A stretch of DNA of 64,000 nt from Streptomyces sp. NBC_01341. Its GTDB lineage: Bacteria; Actinomycetota; Actinomycetes; Streptomycetales; Streptomycetaceae. Both the position numbers and the translations under genes were made by a program. Location: the NCBI RefSeq assembly GCF_035946055.1, contig NZ_CP108364.1, positions 1,240,001-1,304,000 of the forward strand, in the 5' to 3' direction. Within the stretch, counting starts at the first letter, position 1; every line of letters starts with the position of its first letter. Under the pieces are notes generated by a model. It was not told where the DNA came from and did no database searches. It saw only the letters and a list, made by a program, of their open reading frames with translations. Below are positions 1 through 8,917 of the stretch, in pieces.

Positions 1-1265
1 CGGATCTCTGTGTACCCGCTCGCCTCACCGGCGACGGTGGAGGTCCAACCAGGGCCGAAGATCTGCGCCTGGCCCTCGGTGTCTGTGTCGTTGGCACGCG
101 AGGAGTACGTCCGCACTACGCTCGCCTCGAAGGCAGTCGCGTCCGTGGCCGACAGTGTGAAGTCACCGGTGAGCTGGTTGACCGAACCCGGGCCGACCTG
201 GGCGCCGGGGGCGGTGCCCGCGTCCCGGTCGAGGGTGACGTCGGTGGTCTGTGAGTGGCCTGTTGTGGTGCCGTCCGTGAACGCGGCGCGCAGTTCGATG
301 ACGCCGTCCTCGGACAGCGAGTTGACGGTGTTCCAGACCAGTTTGGTGGCGGTGCCGCTGGTGACGGCGACCGGCCAGGCGGAGACCACCGCGCCGGAGG
401 CAGTGACGTCGGTGGCTGGCACGATATGCCAGGCGTCGGTCTCGCCGCGCCGGTACTGCCAGGTCACCCCGGTGTAGGAGGTGAGTCCCTTCGCCGACAA
501 TGTGAGGCGGCGGGCGGTGGTGTCGCCGTCGGCCGGGGAAAGGATCGCTGCCCCGTCGGCGCCGACCCCGAAGGCGTAAGAGGTAGTTGCCGTCGACAGG
601 TTGCCGCCGGAGTCGATGGTCCGCGCGTACAGCGTGTGCCAGCCGTCGGCCGGGTTGATGCTGACCGTCTGCGCGTCGCCGCCGTTCCCGTTGCTGATGT
701 CCAGCTTCTTATTCGGCAGGGAAGAGTTGTCCAGGCCCCACTGGAATCCGGCACCGTCCGTGGAGGTCGTGTCAAGGGTGCAGGACACGGCCGCACTCGC
801 CTTGGCCGTCCAGCCGTTCTGCTCGTACGTGTCGCAGGTGACCGTCGGGGCGGCGGGTAGGCCGGTGTTCATCACGAACGTGGAGTAGCCGGTCCAGGAG
901 CCGTAGTCGGCGCCGTCATAGGCGCGGACGCGATAGCGCAGGTGGGTGCCTGCTGGGAAGGAGCTCGCCGGTGGAATCGTCAGCTTGGCCGTCGAACCGG
1001 AGGAGACCGAGGAGGATACAGCCGTGTAGGAGTACGTGGTGTCCGCGTAGGCTGGGTCCGCTGTGATCTCGAACTGACCCTTGGTACTAGAACCGTCCGG
1101 GTCGATGACGTTCGCCGACAACGTCGGGGTGAGCGAGGTGACGTACCGGGAGCCGTTGTAGGCGTTGACCTGTGACGGCGCGATCGTCGCCGCACTCGGC
1201 TTCGCGGGGTAGGAGTTGTAGGTGACAGTGAGTTTCGGCGCGTAGCCGGATGTGGGGTAGTTGGC
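1..1265 (-). pseudogene. RHS/DNRLRE-type surface protein, internal fragment
   Basis: The minus-strand frame is open from about 1265 to the left edge with no stop, so the 3' part lies outside the window. The translation starts in what looks like the tail of a DNRLRE domain (YAPKLTVTYNSYP). It continues through two fibronectin-like segments with a WHTLYARTIDSGG core and reaches the FGPGWTST segment that precedes the RHS/YD-repeat region in actinobacterial wall-associated RHS proteins. Such proteins are large, secreted, and often carry polymorphic C-terminal toxins. The start codon, signal peptide and upstream half are absent because the frame runs into transposase sequence near 1265. I infer a 5'-deleted, non-expressed fragment. 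The family assignment is good; whether the 3' end is intact cannot be seen. Confidence 0.75.
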
Positions 1266-2784
1266 CGAGCGGACGCGCGGAGTGGCCGAACTGGAGTCTG
1301 GGCAGGTGTTGTTGGGGCGAGTTCGTCGTCCTGGTGGGGGCCGGAAGAGGGCAGCGGACCTTGATCCCGGGCTGCGGCCGGCTTTGCTTGGGTTGGTCGA
1401 GCCCGACGAGCGGGGCGACCCGATGTCGCCGCTGCGGTGGACGACGAAGTCGACCCGGAAGCTGGCAGCGGAGCTGACCCGGCAGGGCCATCGGGTCTCC
1501 GCCGACACGGTCGCCGGCCTGCTGCGGGAGGAAGGCTTCAGTCTGCAGGCCAACGCCAAGACCATCGAGGGTGCTCAGCACCCCGACAGGGATGCCCAGT
1601 TCCGCTACCTCAACGAGCGGGCACGAGACCACAGGGACGCCGGTGACCCGGTGATCAGTGTGGACAGCAAGAAGAAGGAACTGATCGGCGACTACAAGAA
1701 CGCCGGGCACGAATGGCAGCCCGCAGGGCAACCCGTCAGGGTCAAGACCCACGACTTCCCAGGCCAGGCCGAGAAGGCGATTCCGTACGGGATCTATGAC
1801 ATGGCAGCGAACACCGGCTGGGTCAGCATCGGCACCGATCACGACACTGCTGCGTTCGCCGTCGCCTCGATCCGACGCTGGTGGCAGGCTCGCGGCCGAC
1901 ACGACTATGCCCGTGCCCGCCGGCTGCTGATCACCGCTGACGGCGGGGGCTCCAACGGCTACCGCACCCGCGGCTGGAAGGTCCACCTCGCCGACCTCGC
2001 TGCAGAGACCGGCCTTGAAATCACGGTGTGTCATCTGCCGCCCGGAACCTCTAAGTGGAACAAGATCGAGCACCGGCTGTTCTCCCACATCACCATGAAC
2101 TGGCGAGGCAGACCCCTGACCAGCCACGAAGTCATGCTCCAGACCATCGCCGCGACCACCAGCCACACCGGCCTCACCGTCCAGGCCGAACTCGACAGCG
2201 GCGAGTACCCCACCGGCATCCGCGTCAGCGACGACGAGATCGCCGCCCTGCCCATCACCCGCCACCGCTTCCACGGCGACTGGAACTACACCCTCCACCC
2301 CCAGCATCCGATGGACACGGCGACCGCCAGCAGCACACCGGGCGAGGCCCTGGCGAGCAGACCGACTCACCTCACGCGGCATTCACTCCAGGACCCGGAA
2401 CTGACCGGGATGGCCCGCCGACAGCTCAGCGAACTCATCGACTCATTGACACCAGCGATGGAGGACCAACGCGAACAAGTGCTCCGCGCACGCCGGGGCC
2501 ACGAGCGCCTGGTGGCCCCCGGCACCGGTGCCAAGGCCAAGCTCACCTCAGCCGACCGGGTCCTGGTCACCGTGCTTCACCTGCGAAAACTCGCAACCAT
2601 GGACCTCCTGGGGCAGCTCTTCAACACCACCGCCATGACCATCAGTCGCGCAGCGAAAGACGTCCGCCCCCTCCTGAAAGCCCACGGCATTCACATCCCT
2701 GCCTCGACCGCCCGATTCCGCACACCAGTCGACATCGCGAGGTTCCTCGACCTCGACACGACCAAGATCAAACCGACGTGTTGA
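1261..2784 (+). pseudogene. ISAzo13-family transposase, N-terminally truncated
   Basis: This is a DDE transposase of the ISAzo13 family. Recognisable homology starts at RGVAELESG (about 1276), continues with the family signature GGGRKR and DERGDPMSPLRWTTKS, and contains ISVDSKKKELIGDYKNAG, the catalytic-site segment LLITADGGGSNG, and WNKIEHRLFS with the final acidic residue. The C-terminal 110 residues form the extra helical domain seen in streptomycete members. The usual N-terminal helix-turn-helix of about 60 residues is missing. A TTG at 1261 could initiate translation, but there is no clear ribosome binding site, so the protein is probably inactive. The rest of the frame is uninterrupted, so truncation was probably recent. 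Confidence 0.85.
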
Positions 2785-2812
2785 TTCCCGGCAAGCCCTA
2801 AGGCTTGGTGTT
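1265..2812 (+). mobile_element. ISAzo13-family insertion sequence, left end missing
   Basis: The element is recognised from its transposase. Its left end is gone: homology begins about 60 residues into the usual protein, directly against the RHS fragment. The right boundary is placed near 2812, where the integrase remnant begins. A short inverted repeat (caagcc at 2792-2797 and ggcttg at 2802-2807) lies just after the transposase stop and may belong to the right terminus. No target duplication can be matched, as expected if a later deletion removed the left side together with the 5' half of the RHS gene. Confidence 0.65.
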
Positions 2813-3120
2813 TCAGGTGGTGGGGTTGATCGCGCCGCGACGCCACGTGTAGACGAGCAGGGGGACGGTCACCTTGCGACGGTGCTCGCGTGCGAAGTCG
2901 GGCTTTTCGGGATCCAGCCAGGGCACGGTCACGGCGATCGGCTCGAACCGCTCCTGGTGTGCGAGGAGGCGCTTCGCGAGCACCTTCGGCAGGGGGGCGT
3001 CGCGCTCCTTGCCACCTTGGGCGGACCGAAGTACAGCCGCGACTTGTACATGAGGATCTGCCGCTCCACGTGCACGAAGTCGCCACCAACGTCGCCCGGG
3101 CTGAACCCGGGAGGCCGCAC
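2813..3120 (-). pseudogene. Tyrosine recombinase (integrase) remnant
   Basis: Two overlapping minus-strand frames together give a stretch typical of streptomycete phage/ICE integrases. The first is VHVERQILMYKSRLYFGPPK; it continues in a second frame as GGKERDAPLPKVLAKRLLAH followed by VTVPLLVYTWRRGAINPTT. A frameshift near 3017 separates them. The N-terminal core-binding domain and the C-terminal HRH...Y catalytic region are absent, and the fragment stops where the insertion sequence begins. It is evidence that an integrative element once occupied this site. No attachment site could be recognised. Confidence 0.7.
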
Positions 3121-3513
3121 CCGACCCCGAGGTCAAGTGCGACCTGGTACCGGTCGGGGCGCGATTGAGATGTGGCGCTGTGGGCGTGCTTGGGGGGCGG
3201 TATGCATCTGCGTGGGCGCCCTGGCCGTGTTCCCCTCGACCCTGCTCACTGTCGTGAGAGTCCAGTCGGTGACACGCCCCGGAGCGTTCCGGTGGGTGCG
3301 CCCCCATTCAGCGCTGCCAGAGCGCCCGCAGCGTCCGGCACTGAGCTGAACACGTTGCGAGTAGCTGCTGTCAATCGCGCGTCAAGGGTTTGGCGGCCGG
3401 GATCAAGGGTTCGCTAACGGACATGTCCGGCCCGGTAGGAGCGGGCATAGCGTCACTGGCATGCCCGGCTGGCCAGTAGTGCGGGGCACCGATCCGCCTC
3501 CACAAGGAGTGCC
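3121..3513. other. Intergenic region without a supported gene
   Basis: No frame here has recognisable protein similarity or a credible start. The only structure seen is a 12-bp perfect palindrome, cggacatgtccg, at 3418-3429, about 85 bp upstream of the next gene; it could be an operator but nothing else supports this. Confidence 0.4.
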
Positions 3514-3942
3514 ATGAACGCCAACCCGTGCACCGAGGACCCTGAACCCCTTCATCCGCACCGGGCCGGGGCATTGTTCGTTCCGGTCCGGCAGGGGCCC
3601 GGGGGCTGCTGTGCCCGCCTCGTCCGTACGCCTCTCGGCGTGCGCACCGCAGTCGCCTTTACCGATGAAAGGCAATTGCCCCGCACGCTCGGGCAGCAGC
3701 AGATCTGGATTCGGCTCAGCGAGCCGGCTGTACGCGCGTTCGTCGCGCCCTTGGGTGTCGTCGACCTCACCGTCGACCCATTTCTGGTGGCCGCTAGTCC
3801 TGGCGAGGCATCTGTCGCCAGGCTCGGGGGCCGCACGGCCTGTGAGCCACGGCGCACGTATGGGCCGGCCCGCTGCCCGCGAGCGGTCGACCCGCTGCGC
3901 GCGAGCGGCACACCGTCGTTGTCTTCTGCAACAAACTCTTGA
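3514..3942 (+). CDS. SAV_915-family protein
   Basis: A protein of 142 residues with the pattern of the streptomycete SAV_915 (SseB-like) family: GALFVPVRQGPGGCCARLVR followed by RTPLGVRTAVAFT, then IWIRLSEPAVRAFVAPLGV and LTVDP. Members are small cytosolic proteins of unknown biochemical role, often next to regulatory or secretion genes. The ATG is preceded by aaggag seven bases upstream. The stop codon lies 17 bp before the lysA start, so the two are probably co-transcribed. The C-terminal 40 residues are low-complexity and poorly conserved. Confidence 0.75.
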   Translation: MNANPCTEDPEPLHPHRAGALFVPVRQGPGGCCARLVRTPLGVRTAVAFTDERQLPRTLGQQQIWIRLSEPAVRAFVAPLGVVDLTVDPFLVAASPGEASVARLGGRTACEPRRTYGPARCPRAVDPLRASGTPSLSSATNS

Positions 3943-3959
3943 CCGGCTGGGGGAACACC

Positions 3960-5333
3960 ATGCACACAGCACTTCCTACTTCGACGTCGGTGCCGATCAC
4001 GCCGCAAGCAGCAGCTTCCGTGCCGCCGAGCAATGCCGCAGGTCTGTCCGTCTGGCCCACTTCTGCACGGCTCACTTCCCGCGGCGATGTAGCGGTGGGA
4101 GGTGTCTCCCTCGTCGAGGCGGCCGAGCGGTTCGGGACCCCGGTCTACCTCCTGGACGAGGGCGAAGTGCGGGACCGCTGCCGGACCTACATTCGAGCTT
4201 TCCCGGACACCGACGTCGTCTACGCGGCGAAGGCGTTCCTGTGCCGCGCCCTCCTGCACTGGGTGCAGGAGGAGGGCCTCGGCCTGGACGTCTGCTCATC
4301 TGGTGAGCTGGAGTTCGCGGTCACCAACGGATTTCCTCCCGAGCGCATCGTGCTGCACGGCAACGCCAAGAGCCCGGACGATCTGAGAGCCGCCCTGCGT
4401 CTGGGTGTCGGAAGGATTGTCATCGACAGCCCGTGGGAGATCGCCCAACTGTCCGCGCTGGTCTCGGAAGGCGCTCGTCAGAAGGTGCTGGTCCGCGTGC
4501 TCCCAGGCGTCAGTGCGGGCGGGCACACCGCGATCCGCACCGGCACGGAGGACCAGAAGTTCGGGCTCTCCCTCATCGATGGGAGCGCTCAGCACGCAAT
4601 CTCCAGGATTCTCGGCCAGCCGCACCTGGAACTCGTCGGGCTGCACTGCCACATCGGCTCGCAGATCACCACGGTCAAGCCTTACCTGACCGCGCTCCGG
4701 CGCATGGTCGGGCTGCTGGCCCAGGTGCGCGAGCAGCACGGAGTCGTGCTCCCCGAACTGGACATGGGAGGCGGGCACGCGGTCGCCTACCGGCCGGGGG
4801 AGACCCCGCTCGATATCCCCAACCTAGGCGAACGAATCCGCCGCGAACTGGCCACGAACTGCACCGCAGCCGGCATCCCTACGCCCCGGCTCGCCATCGA
4901 ACCCGGCCGCGCCCTGGTTGGCCCCGCAGGTGTGGCGTTGTACCGGGTGCTCGCCGTGAAGATGACGGGCGACCGTCGCTTCGTGGCCGTGGACGGTGGA
5001 ATGAGCGACAACCCGCGTCCCGCCCTGTACGGTGCCCGCTACGCGCCCCGGCTCATCGGCCGCCGCTCAACGGCCGAGTCCTGCACGGCGACCGTCGTCG
5101 GCCGGCACTGCGAGGCGGGCGACGTTCTCGCCACCGACGCTGTATTGCCGGCCGACATCCATCCGGGCGACCTGGTCGCCATACCGGTCGCGGGCGCCTA
5201 CCACCTTTCCATGGCATCCAGTTACAACGCAGTCGGCCGACCACCCGTGGTCGCCGTCCACGAGGGCCGCGCCAGGCTTCTGATACGCCGCGAATCCCTC
5301 GCCGACATCAACGGCCGCGACATCGGAATGTGA
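3960..5333 (+). CDS. lysA: Diaminopimelate decarboxylase
   Basis: A 457-residue fold type III PLP enzyme that decarboxylates meso-diaminopimelate to L-lysine in the cytosol. Visible motifs: the PLP-binding lysine K91 in DVVYAAKA, GLHCHIGSQ, the MGGG phosphate loop, AIEPGRALVG, the RHCEAGDVL substrate segment, and GAYHLSMASSYN near the C terminus. I chose ATG 3960, which has a gggga motif upstream; a TTG 21 bases earlier would overlap the preceding stop. The 40-residue Ser/Pro/Ala-rich N terminus is longer than in housekeeping LysA. In an accessory region this is more likely a second copy than the only lysA. Confidence 0.88.
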   Translation: MHTALPTSTSVPITPQAAASVPPSNAAGLSVWPTSARLTSRGDVAVGGVSLVEAAERFGTPVYLLDEGEVRDRCRTYIRAFPDTDVVYAAKAFLCRALLHWVQEEGLGLDVCSSGELEFAVTNGFPPERIVLHGNAKSPDDLRAALRLGVGRIVIDSPWEIAQLSALVSEGARQKVLVRVLPGVSAGGHTAIRTGTEDQKFGLSLIDGSAQHAISRILGQPHLELVGLHCHIGSQITTVKPYLTALRRMVGLLAQVREQHGVVLPELDMGGGHAVAYRPGETPLDIPNLGERIRRELATNCTAAGIPTPRLAIEPGRALVGPAGVALYRVLAVKMTGDRRFVAVDGGMSDNPRPALYGARYAPRLIGRRSTAESCTATVVGRHCEAGDVLATDAVLPADIHPGDLVAIPVAGAYHLSMASSYNAVGRPPVVAVHEGRARLLIRRESLADINGRDIGM

Positions 5334-5380
5334 ACCGTCCAAGTCCGCTCCGCCCCTCCCCCGACCGTGAAGGAACTGTC

Positions 5381-5428
5381 GTGCTCAGTAACCGTAATGC
5401 GTCCTGTGGTGACCGCCGTGACCACTGA
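5381..5428 (+). CDS. Possible 15-codon leader ORF before the orphan kdpF
   Basis: A GTG with a good aagga motif six bases upstream opens a 15-codon frame (VLSNRNASCGDRRDH) whose stop overlaps the start region of the kdpF-like gene in another frame. The KdpF frame has no ribosome binding site of its own, so translational coupling is plausible. This resembles the small ORF coupled to kdpF in the main kdp operon of this window, although the peptides are unrelated. It could equally be chance. Confidence 0.3.
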   Translation: MLSNRNASCGDRRDH

Positions 5429-5507
5429 GAACATCGTCGGTCTGATCGTGGCCACGAGCCTCGTCGGATACCTCGTGCTCGCCGTCAAGTATCCGGATCG
5501 CTTCTGA
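5418..5507 (+). CDS. kdpF: Orphan KdpF-like small membrane protein
   Basis: The 29-residue product (VTTENIVGLIVATSLVGY, ending YPDRF) matches the KdpF encoded at 16812-16901 almost residue for residue: TxENIVGL, a single membrane helix, GYLVLA, and YP(E/D)(K/R)F. KdpF is the stabilising subunit of the KdpFABC potassium pump. Here it stands alone, 84 bp downstream of lysA and with no kdpA behind it. An in-frame ATG at 5397 would add seven residues. I infer a duplicated fragment of a kdp locus or a free-standing regulatory micropeptide. Confidence 0.7.
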   Translation: MTTENIVGLIVATSLVGYLVLAVKYPDRF

Positions 5508-5634
5508 CGCCGACTCCGCGTGTCGGTCGCGTGCGGCGCTGGGCAGCCATCGGCCTGGCCGCGTCGCGTGATCTCGTGACCGGTCCGACAGAACCACGCG
5601 ACGGTCCGAGCCGCCGTCCAATGCTCAGAGTTCA

Positions 5635-5662
5635 CGGGGCGGCCCCTTCGGGGGCCGCCCCG
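5635..5662 (+). terminator. Rho-independent-type hairpin after lysA-kdpF
   Basis: A perfect 12-bp stem, cggggcggcccc / ggggccgccccg, closes a ttcg tetraloop. It lacks a T tract, as is common in Streptomyces. Its position 130 bp after kdpF fits the end of the lysA transcript. Confidence 0.7.
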
Positions 5663-6323
5663 TACTCGAGATCAGGTGGTGCCGTACATGATCCAAAGCC
5701 AGCCGCAACAGTCTCGCCGGGCAGGAAGCGTTCTCCAGCCGCAGGTCGTCGCAGTGAGTTGCGCGATCCGAGGCGTCCTGCCCGGCGATCCTCACGCCCT
5801 TGCACTGGGCTAACTCGCCCCGTTCGCCGACAGCTAGGTGGAGGCGCCGCCTCACTTCCTCCGTGTCATGCGTGCCACGTTCGACAGCATCGTGCCGGAG
5901 GAGCGGATGGTCTACGTCCGCCACGCTCTCGCGTCCTCACCCATGCTGCGGCCCATGCGTGGTGTGATGGTACGCCCGCTTGCAACGGCCAGATTCTCGC
6001 CAAGGCCTGCACGAATTTCCGGGGCAGCCTGTACGAGGACATCGCGTGTGCCACGGGCCAGGACCTCCGATGCGAGCTTCTCTCGCACGCCCGAGTGACC
6101 GGTCATATGCGGACATCGATGCCCGCGGCCGAACCGCGACCCTTTCCCGCAGGCGCGACGACCGGGTGCTGGTCACCTCCGTGCCTGGACGGCCGGATTC
6201 CGGCTGCACCGCGAGTACGTCCGCTACGCGATCGGGCGGCCCGCAGCGCGGCCCCACTCGAACCCGGAATCTTCGTGCATGCCCAGGACCGGCTCTGATC
6301 AGCCCCAGAGGTGCGCGCGGGGG
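5663..6323. other. Gene-free region, possibly decayed DNA
   Basis: Several short overlapping frames exist on both strands but none shows a recognisable domain, a consistent codon pattern or a credible start site. The translation on the plus strand switches frames repeatedly, which would fit old coding DNA with several frameshifts, but I cannot name a parent gene. Confidence 0.4.
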
Positions 6324-8204
6324 CTAACGCGAGTTTCGGCCTGTGTAGCGTTCTGCTGACTCGTCCAAGAGCCGGAATCGCAGGCGACAGATGACCGCCG
6401 TTGTTTCACGCCGCACGGCGTGGGCGACGACGGCCCCACGTTGGTTCTGCAGCAGCCGCTGCCAGACATGGGCAGGTTCGACTTCCGGGATGAGCACGGT
6501 GATCCGTACGCCCGGGTCGGTGGCAGTCAACTTACGTACATAGGCGGCGACCGGGCGGCCGATCGTGCGGCGGGCGGAGGCGATACGGATCAGAGGAACG
6601 CCCGGATTCCACAGGGCCCAGTCCCGCTCGAGTGCTTCGCTCTGCGCACGGTCCTCGGAGTCCAAGTGGCAGACCGTCACCGCGTGGACCTCATCGCCGA
6701 GGGACACGGCGGCGGTGAGGGCCTCGCTGGTGAGCCGGGTGAGAGAGGAGATCGGAACCACGATCAGTGAACGGTCGCGGTGCGGTGGCTCCGGGATGCG
6801 GCCGACCTCCAGGCTTCGGCCGATACGGGCGTAGGCGCGGTGTACGGACTCGAAGCCGGCCACGAGCAGAGGCAGTGCGACCACGATCAGCCATGCACCG
6901 TCGTAGAACTTGGTTGCTGTGACGACGACCGCGCTGACCCCGGTCAGGAGGGCGCCCAGGAGGTTGAGCAATGTCTTGCCGGCCCACCTGGGGCCGCGGA
7001 CCGATCGCCAGTGGATGACCATGCCGGTCTGGGCGATCGTGAAGCCGACGAACACGCCGATCGCGAAGAGCGGGACGAGGGTGTTGGTGTCGCCCCCGGA
7101 GAAGACCAGCAGCACGGCGGAGACTGCGGTGAGAGCGAGGACTCCGTGGCGGTGGACCTGCCGGTCGGCCTTGAGCCCGAAGACATGGGGCAGGTAGTTG
7201 TCGCGGGCCAGCAGTTTGAGGAGCACCGGCAGGCCACCGAACGAGGTGTTGGCGGACAGTGCCAGCAGCATCATGGTGGCGAACTGCACGACATAGAACG
7301 CGATGCCGTGTCCGAACGATGCGTCGGCGAGCTGCGCCAGGACCGTGACACCTTCGACGGGCTGGAGCCCGAACCGGGAGATCAGTACGGACAGGCCGAT
7401 CAGCATCACACCGAGCAGCGCACCGAGGGCGATTTCGGCACGCTGCGCGCGGCGTGCGGCGGGTGCGCGGAAGGAGGGGACGGCGTTGGCGATGGCTTCG
7501 ACACCTGTCAGCGCCGAGCAGCCGGAGGCAAAGGCTTTGAGGAGGAGCAGCGCACCGACGGTGGTTGCGTTGGTGCCGAGTACGGAAGCATGGCCGGCAG
7601 CGGCTTCCGTACTCACCGGGGTGTCACGGAACAGGCCGACCAGGATGAGGACGAAGATCGCTCCGACGAACACCACGGTCGGCGCGATGAACGCCCGCGC
7701 CGAGTCCACGATCCCGCGCAGATTGACGACAGTGATCAGGGCCAGAGTACCGAGGCACAGCCCCAGACGATCCCCGTACAGATCCGGGAAGGCGGAGGTC
7801 AGCGCTGCCACGCCGGCGGTCACGGCGACTGCCACGTTCAGCACGTAGTCCAGTACAAGGGAAGCAGCCGCTACGAGGCTCGTGCGGGGGCCCAGATGAG
7901 CCTTGGCGACCGCGTAACTTCCTCCACCGTCCGGGAAAGCCGCGATGACCTGTCGGTACGAGGCGACGAGAACGGCCAGCAGCAGGGCGATCGCGACGGT
8001 GACGGGGAGAGTGAAGCCGAGCCCGTAGCCGCCCGCGGCTGCCAGGACCAGGACGATGGCCTCCGGCCCGTACGCGACCGACGCCATCGCGTCGAGCGAC
8101 AGGGCAGCCAGCCCGGTCACGGTCGTCAGCTTGTGCCGGCCCCCGTCGTCAAGGGGTGCCTCGACGCTCGGCGCTGTGCCGGATTCTGAGGTGCGGACGG
8201 ACAT
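6324..8204 (-). CDS. APC-superfamily permease, KimA-like (potassium/amino acid)
   Basis: A 626-residue inner-membrane transporter. Residues 25-450 contain about twelve membrane helices with APC features: MASVAYGPEAIVLVLA in helix 1, FPDGGGSYAVAKAHLG, and ALTGVEAIANAVPSFR in helix 6. The C-terminal 150 residues form a soluble domain, as in KimA (YdaO), the c-di-AMP-controlled K+/H+ symporter. The ATG has gaagga upstream. It lies downstream of the kdp locus on the same strand, separated by about 700 bp, so a potassium role is a reasonable inference; an amino-acid substrate cannot be excluded. I found no recognisable c-di-AMP riboswitch in its leader. Confidence 0.75.
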   Translation of the reverse strand: MSVRTSESGTAPSVEAPLDDGGRHKLTTVTGLAALSLDAMASVAYGPEAIVLVLAAAGGYGLGFTLPVTVAIALLLAVLVASYRQVIAAFPDGGGSYAVAKAHLGPRTSLVAAASLVLDYVLNVAVAVTAGVAALTSAFPDLYGDRLGLCLGTLALITVVNLRGIVDSARAFIAPTVVFVGAIFVLILVGLFRDTPVSTEAAAGHASVLGTNATTVGALLLLKAFASGCSALTGVEAIANAVPSFRAPAARRAQRAEIALGALLGVMLIGLSVLISRFGLQPVEGVTVLAQLADASFGHGIAFYVVQFATMMLLALSANTSFGGLPVLLKLLARDNYLPHVFGLKADRQVHRHGVLALTAVSAVLLVFSGGDTNTLVPLFAIGVFVGFTIAQTGMVIHWRSVRGPRWAGKTLLNLLGALLTGVSAVVVTATKFYDGAWLIVVALPLLVAGFESVHRAYARIGRSLEVGRIPEPPHRDRSLIVVPISSLTRLTSEALTAAVSLGDEVHAVTVCHLDSEDRAQSEALERDWALWNPGVPLIRIASARRTIGRPVAAYVRKLTATDPGVRITVLIPEVEPAHVWQRLLQNQRGAVVAHAVRRETTAVICRLRFRLLDESAERYTGRNSR

Positions 8205-8917
8205 GCGGTTCGAGCTCCTTCATTGCAGGTCCGCTCAGAGTGCGCTCGTCACCGGCCGGCCGAACCGGATACTGGCGCGTTCTTGGCGCCATGTGCCGAA
8301 CTCTTCCCGTGTTCTTGACGCGGTGGACAGGACGGCATCGAAGGTGTCAGGCAGGAGTCCGTATAGGTCTGCGCCGCCGCCGTCAGGGATGCGCCAACAG
8401 CTGCTGGACGGTGAACCCCTTCGGGCTTCGATGAGAGGGGAGAAACCGAATCGACTCGGAAGTGGTGTCCCATGGACGAAGTCGCCTGCAGACGTGTGGT
8501 GGTCAGCGTGAGTTGTACGCAGGGAGCCTGGCACCTCTGCACCGGGCAGCGGCCGAAGCCCGGCGCATCGAGGGCGAGCTCTGGGTCGTGCTTGCCTGGG
8601 AGCCGCCCGGCGGCGAACGCGGGCACCGCAGCCTGCCCAGTCCGCCGCACCGGGACGGGTACTGGTGGGGACCGTAGGGCAGGAGCAAGACCTCCTGATC
8701 GTCGGCACCGGATCTCGCCGTTGGCCGCACCGATTCCTGTGCCGGTCGGTGGCCCGCTACTGCCTCGTCCACGCGTCGTTCCCGCTACTGGCTGTACCGC
8801 CGTCACCTCTGGGGAAGAAGCTCGTCGCTGTCCGCCGCAGGATCACTTGGCGGCTACCGCTGGACGCACGGGCGCTGACCGGCCCCGTGCCACCGAGCCC
8901 CGGCATGGGGGCAGGCG
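8205..8917. other. Intergenic region between kdpD1 and the KimA-like gene
   Basis: Over 700 bp without a supported gene. Competing frames on both strands show no known motif. It should hold the promoter and leader of the permease. A 10-bp palindrome, atgacgtcat, overlaps the kdpD1 stop. I looked for ydaO-type riboswitch elements and saw none. Confidence 0.4.

Noticed and set aside
5531..6298. 255-codon plus-strand frame after lysA-kdpF
   Set aside because: No start context, an Arg/Pro/Ala-rich translation, no similarity, and it crosses the strong terminator at 5635-5662.
6780..8189. 469-codon plus-strand frame opposite the KimA-like permease
   Set aside because: Antisense to a gene with clear membrane helices; Gln/Asp/Gly-rich and without any domain.
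8205..8917. c-di-AMP (ydaO) riboswitch upstream of the KimA-like gene
   Set aside because: Expected from the family in Bacillus, but none of the conserved stretches could be found by eye in the leader.
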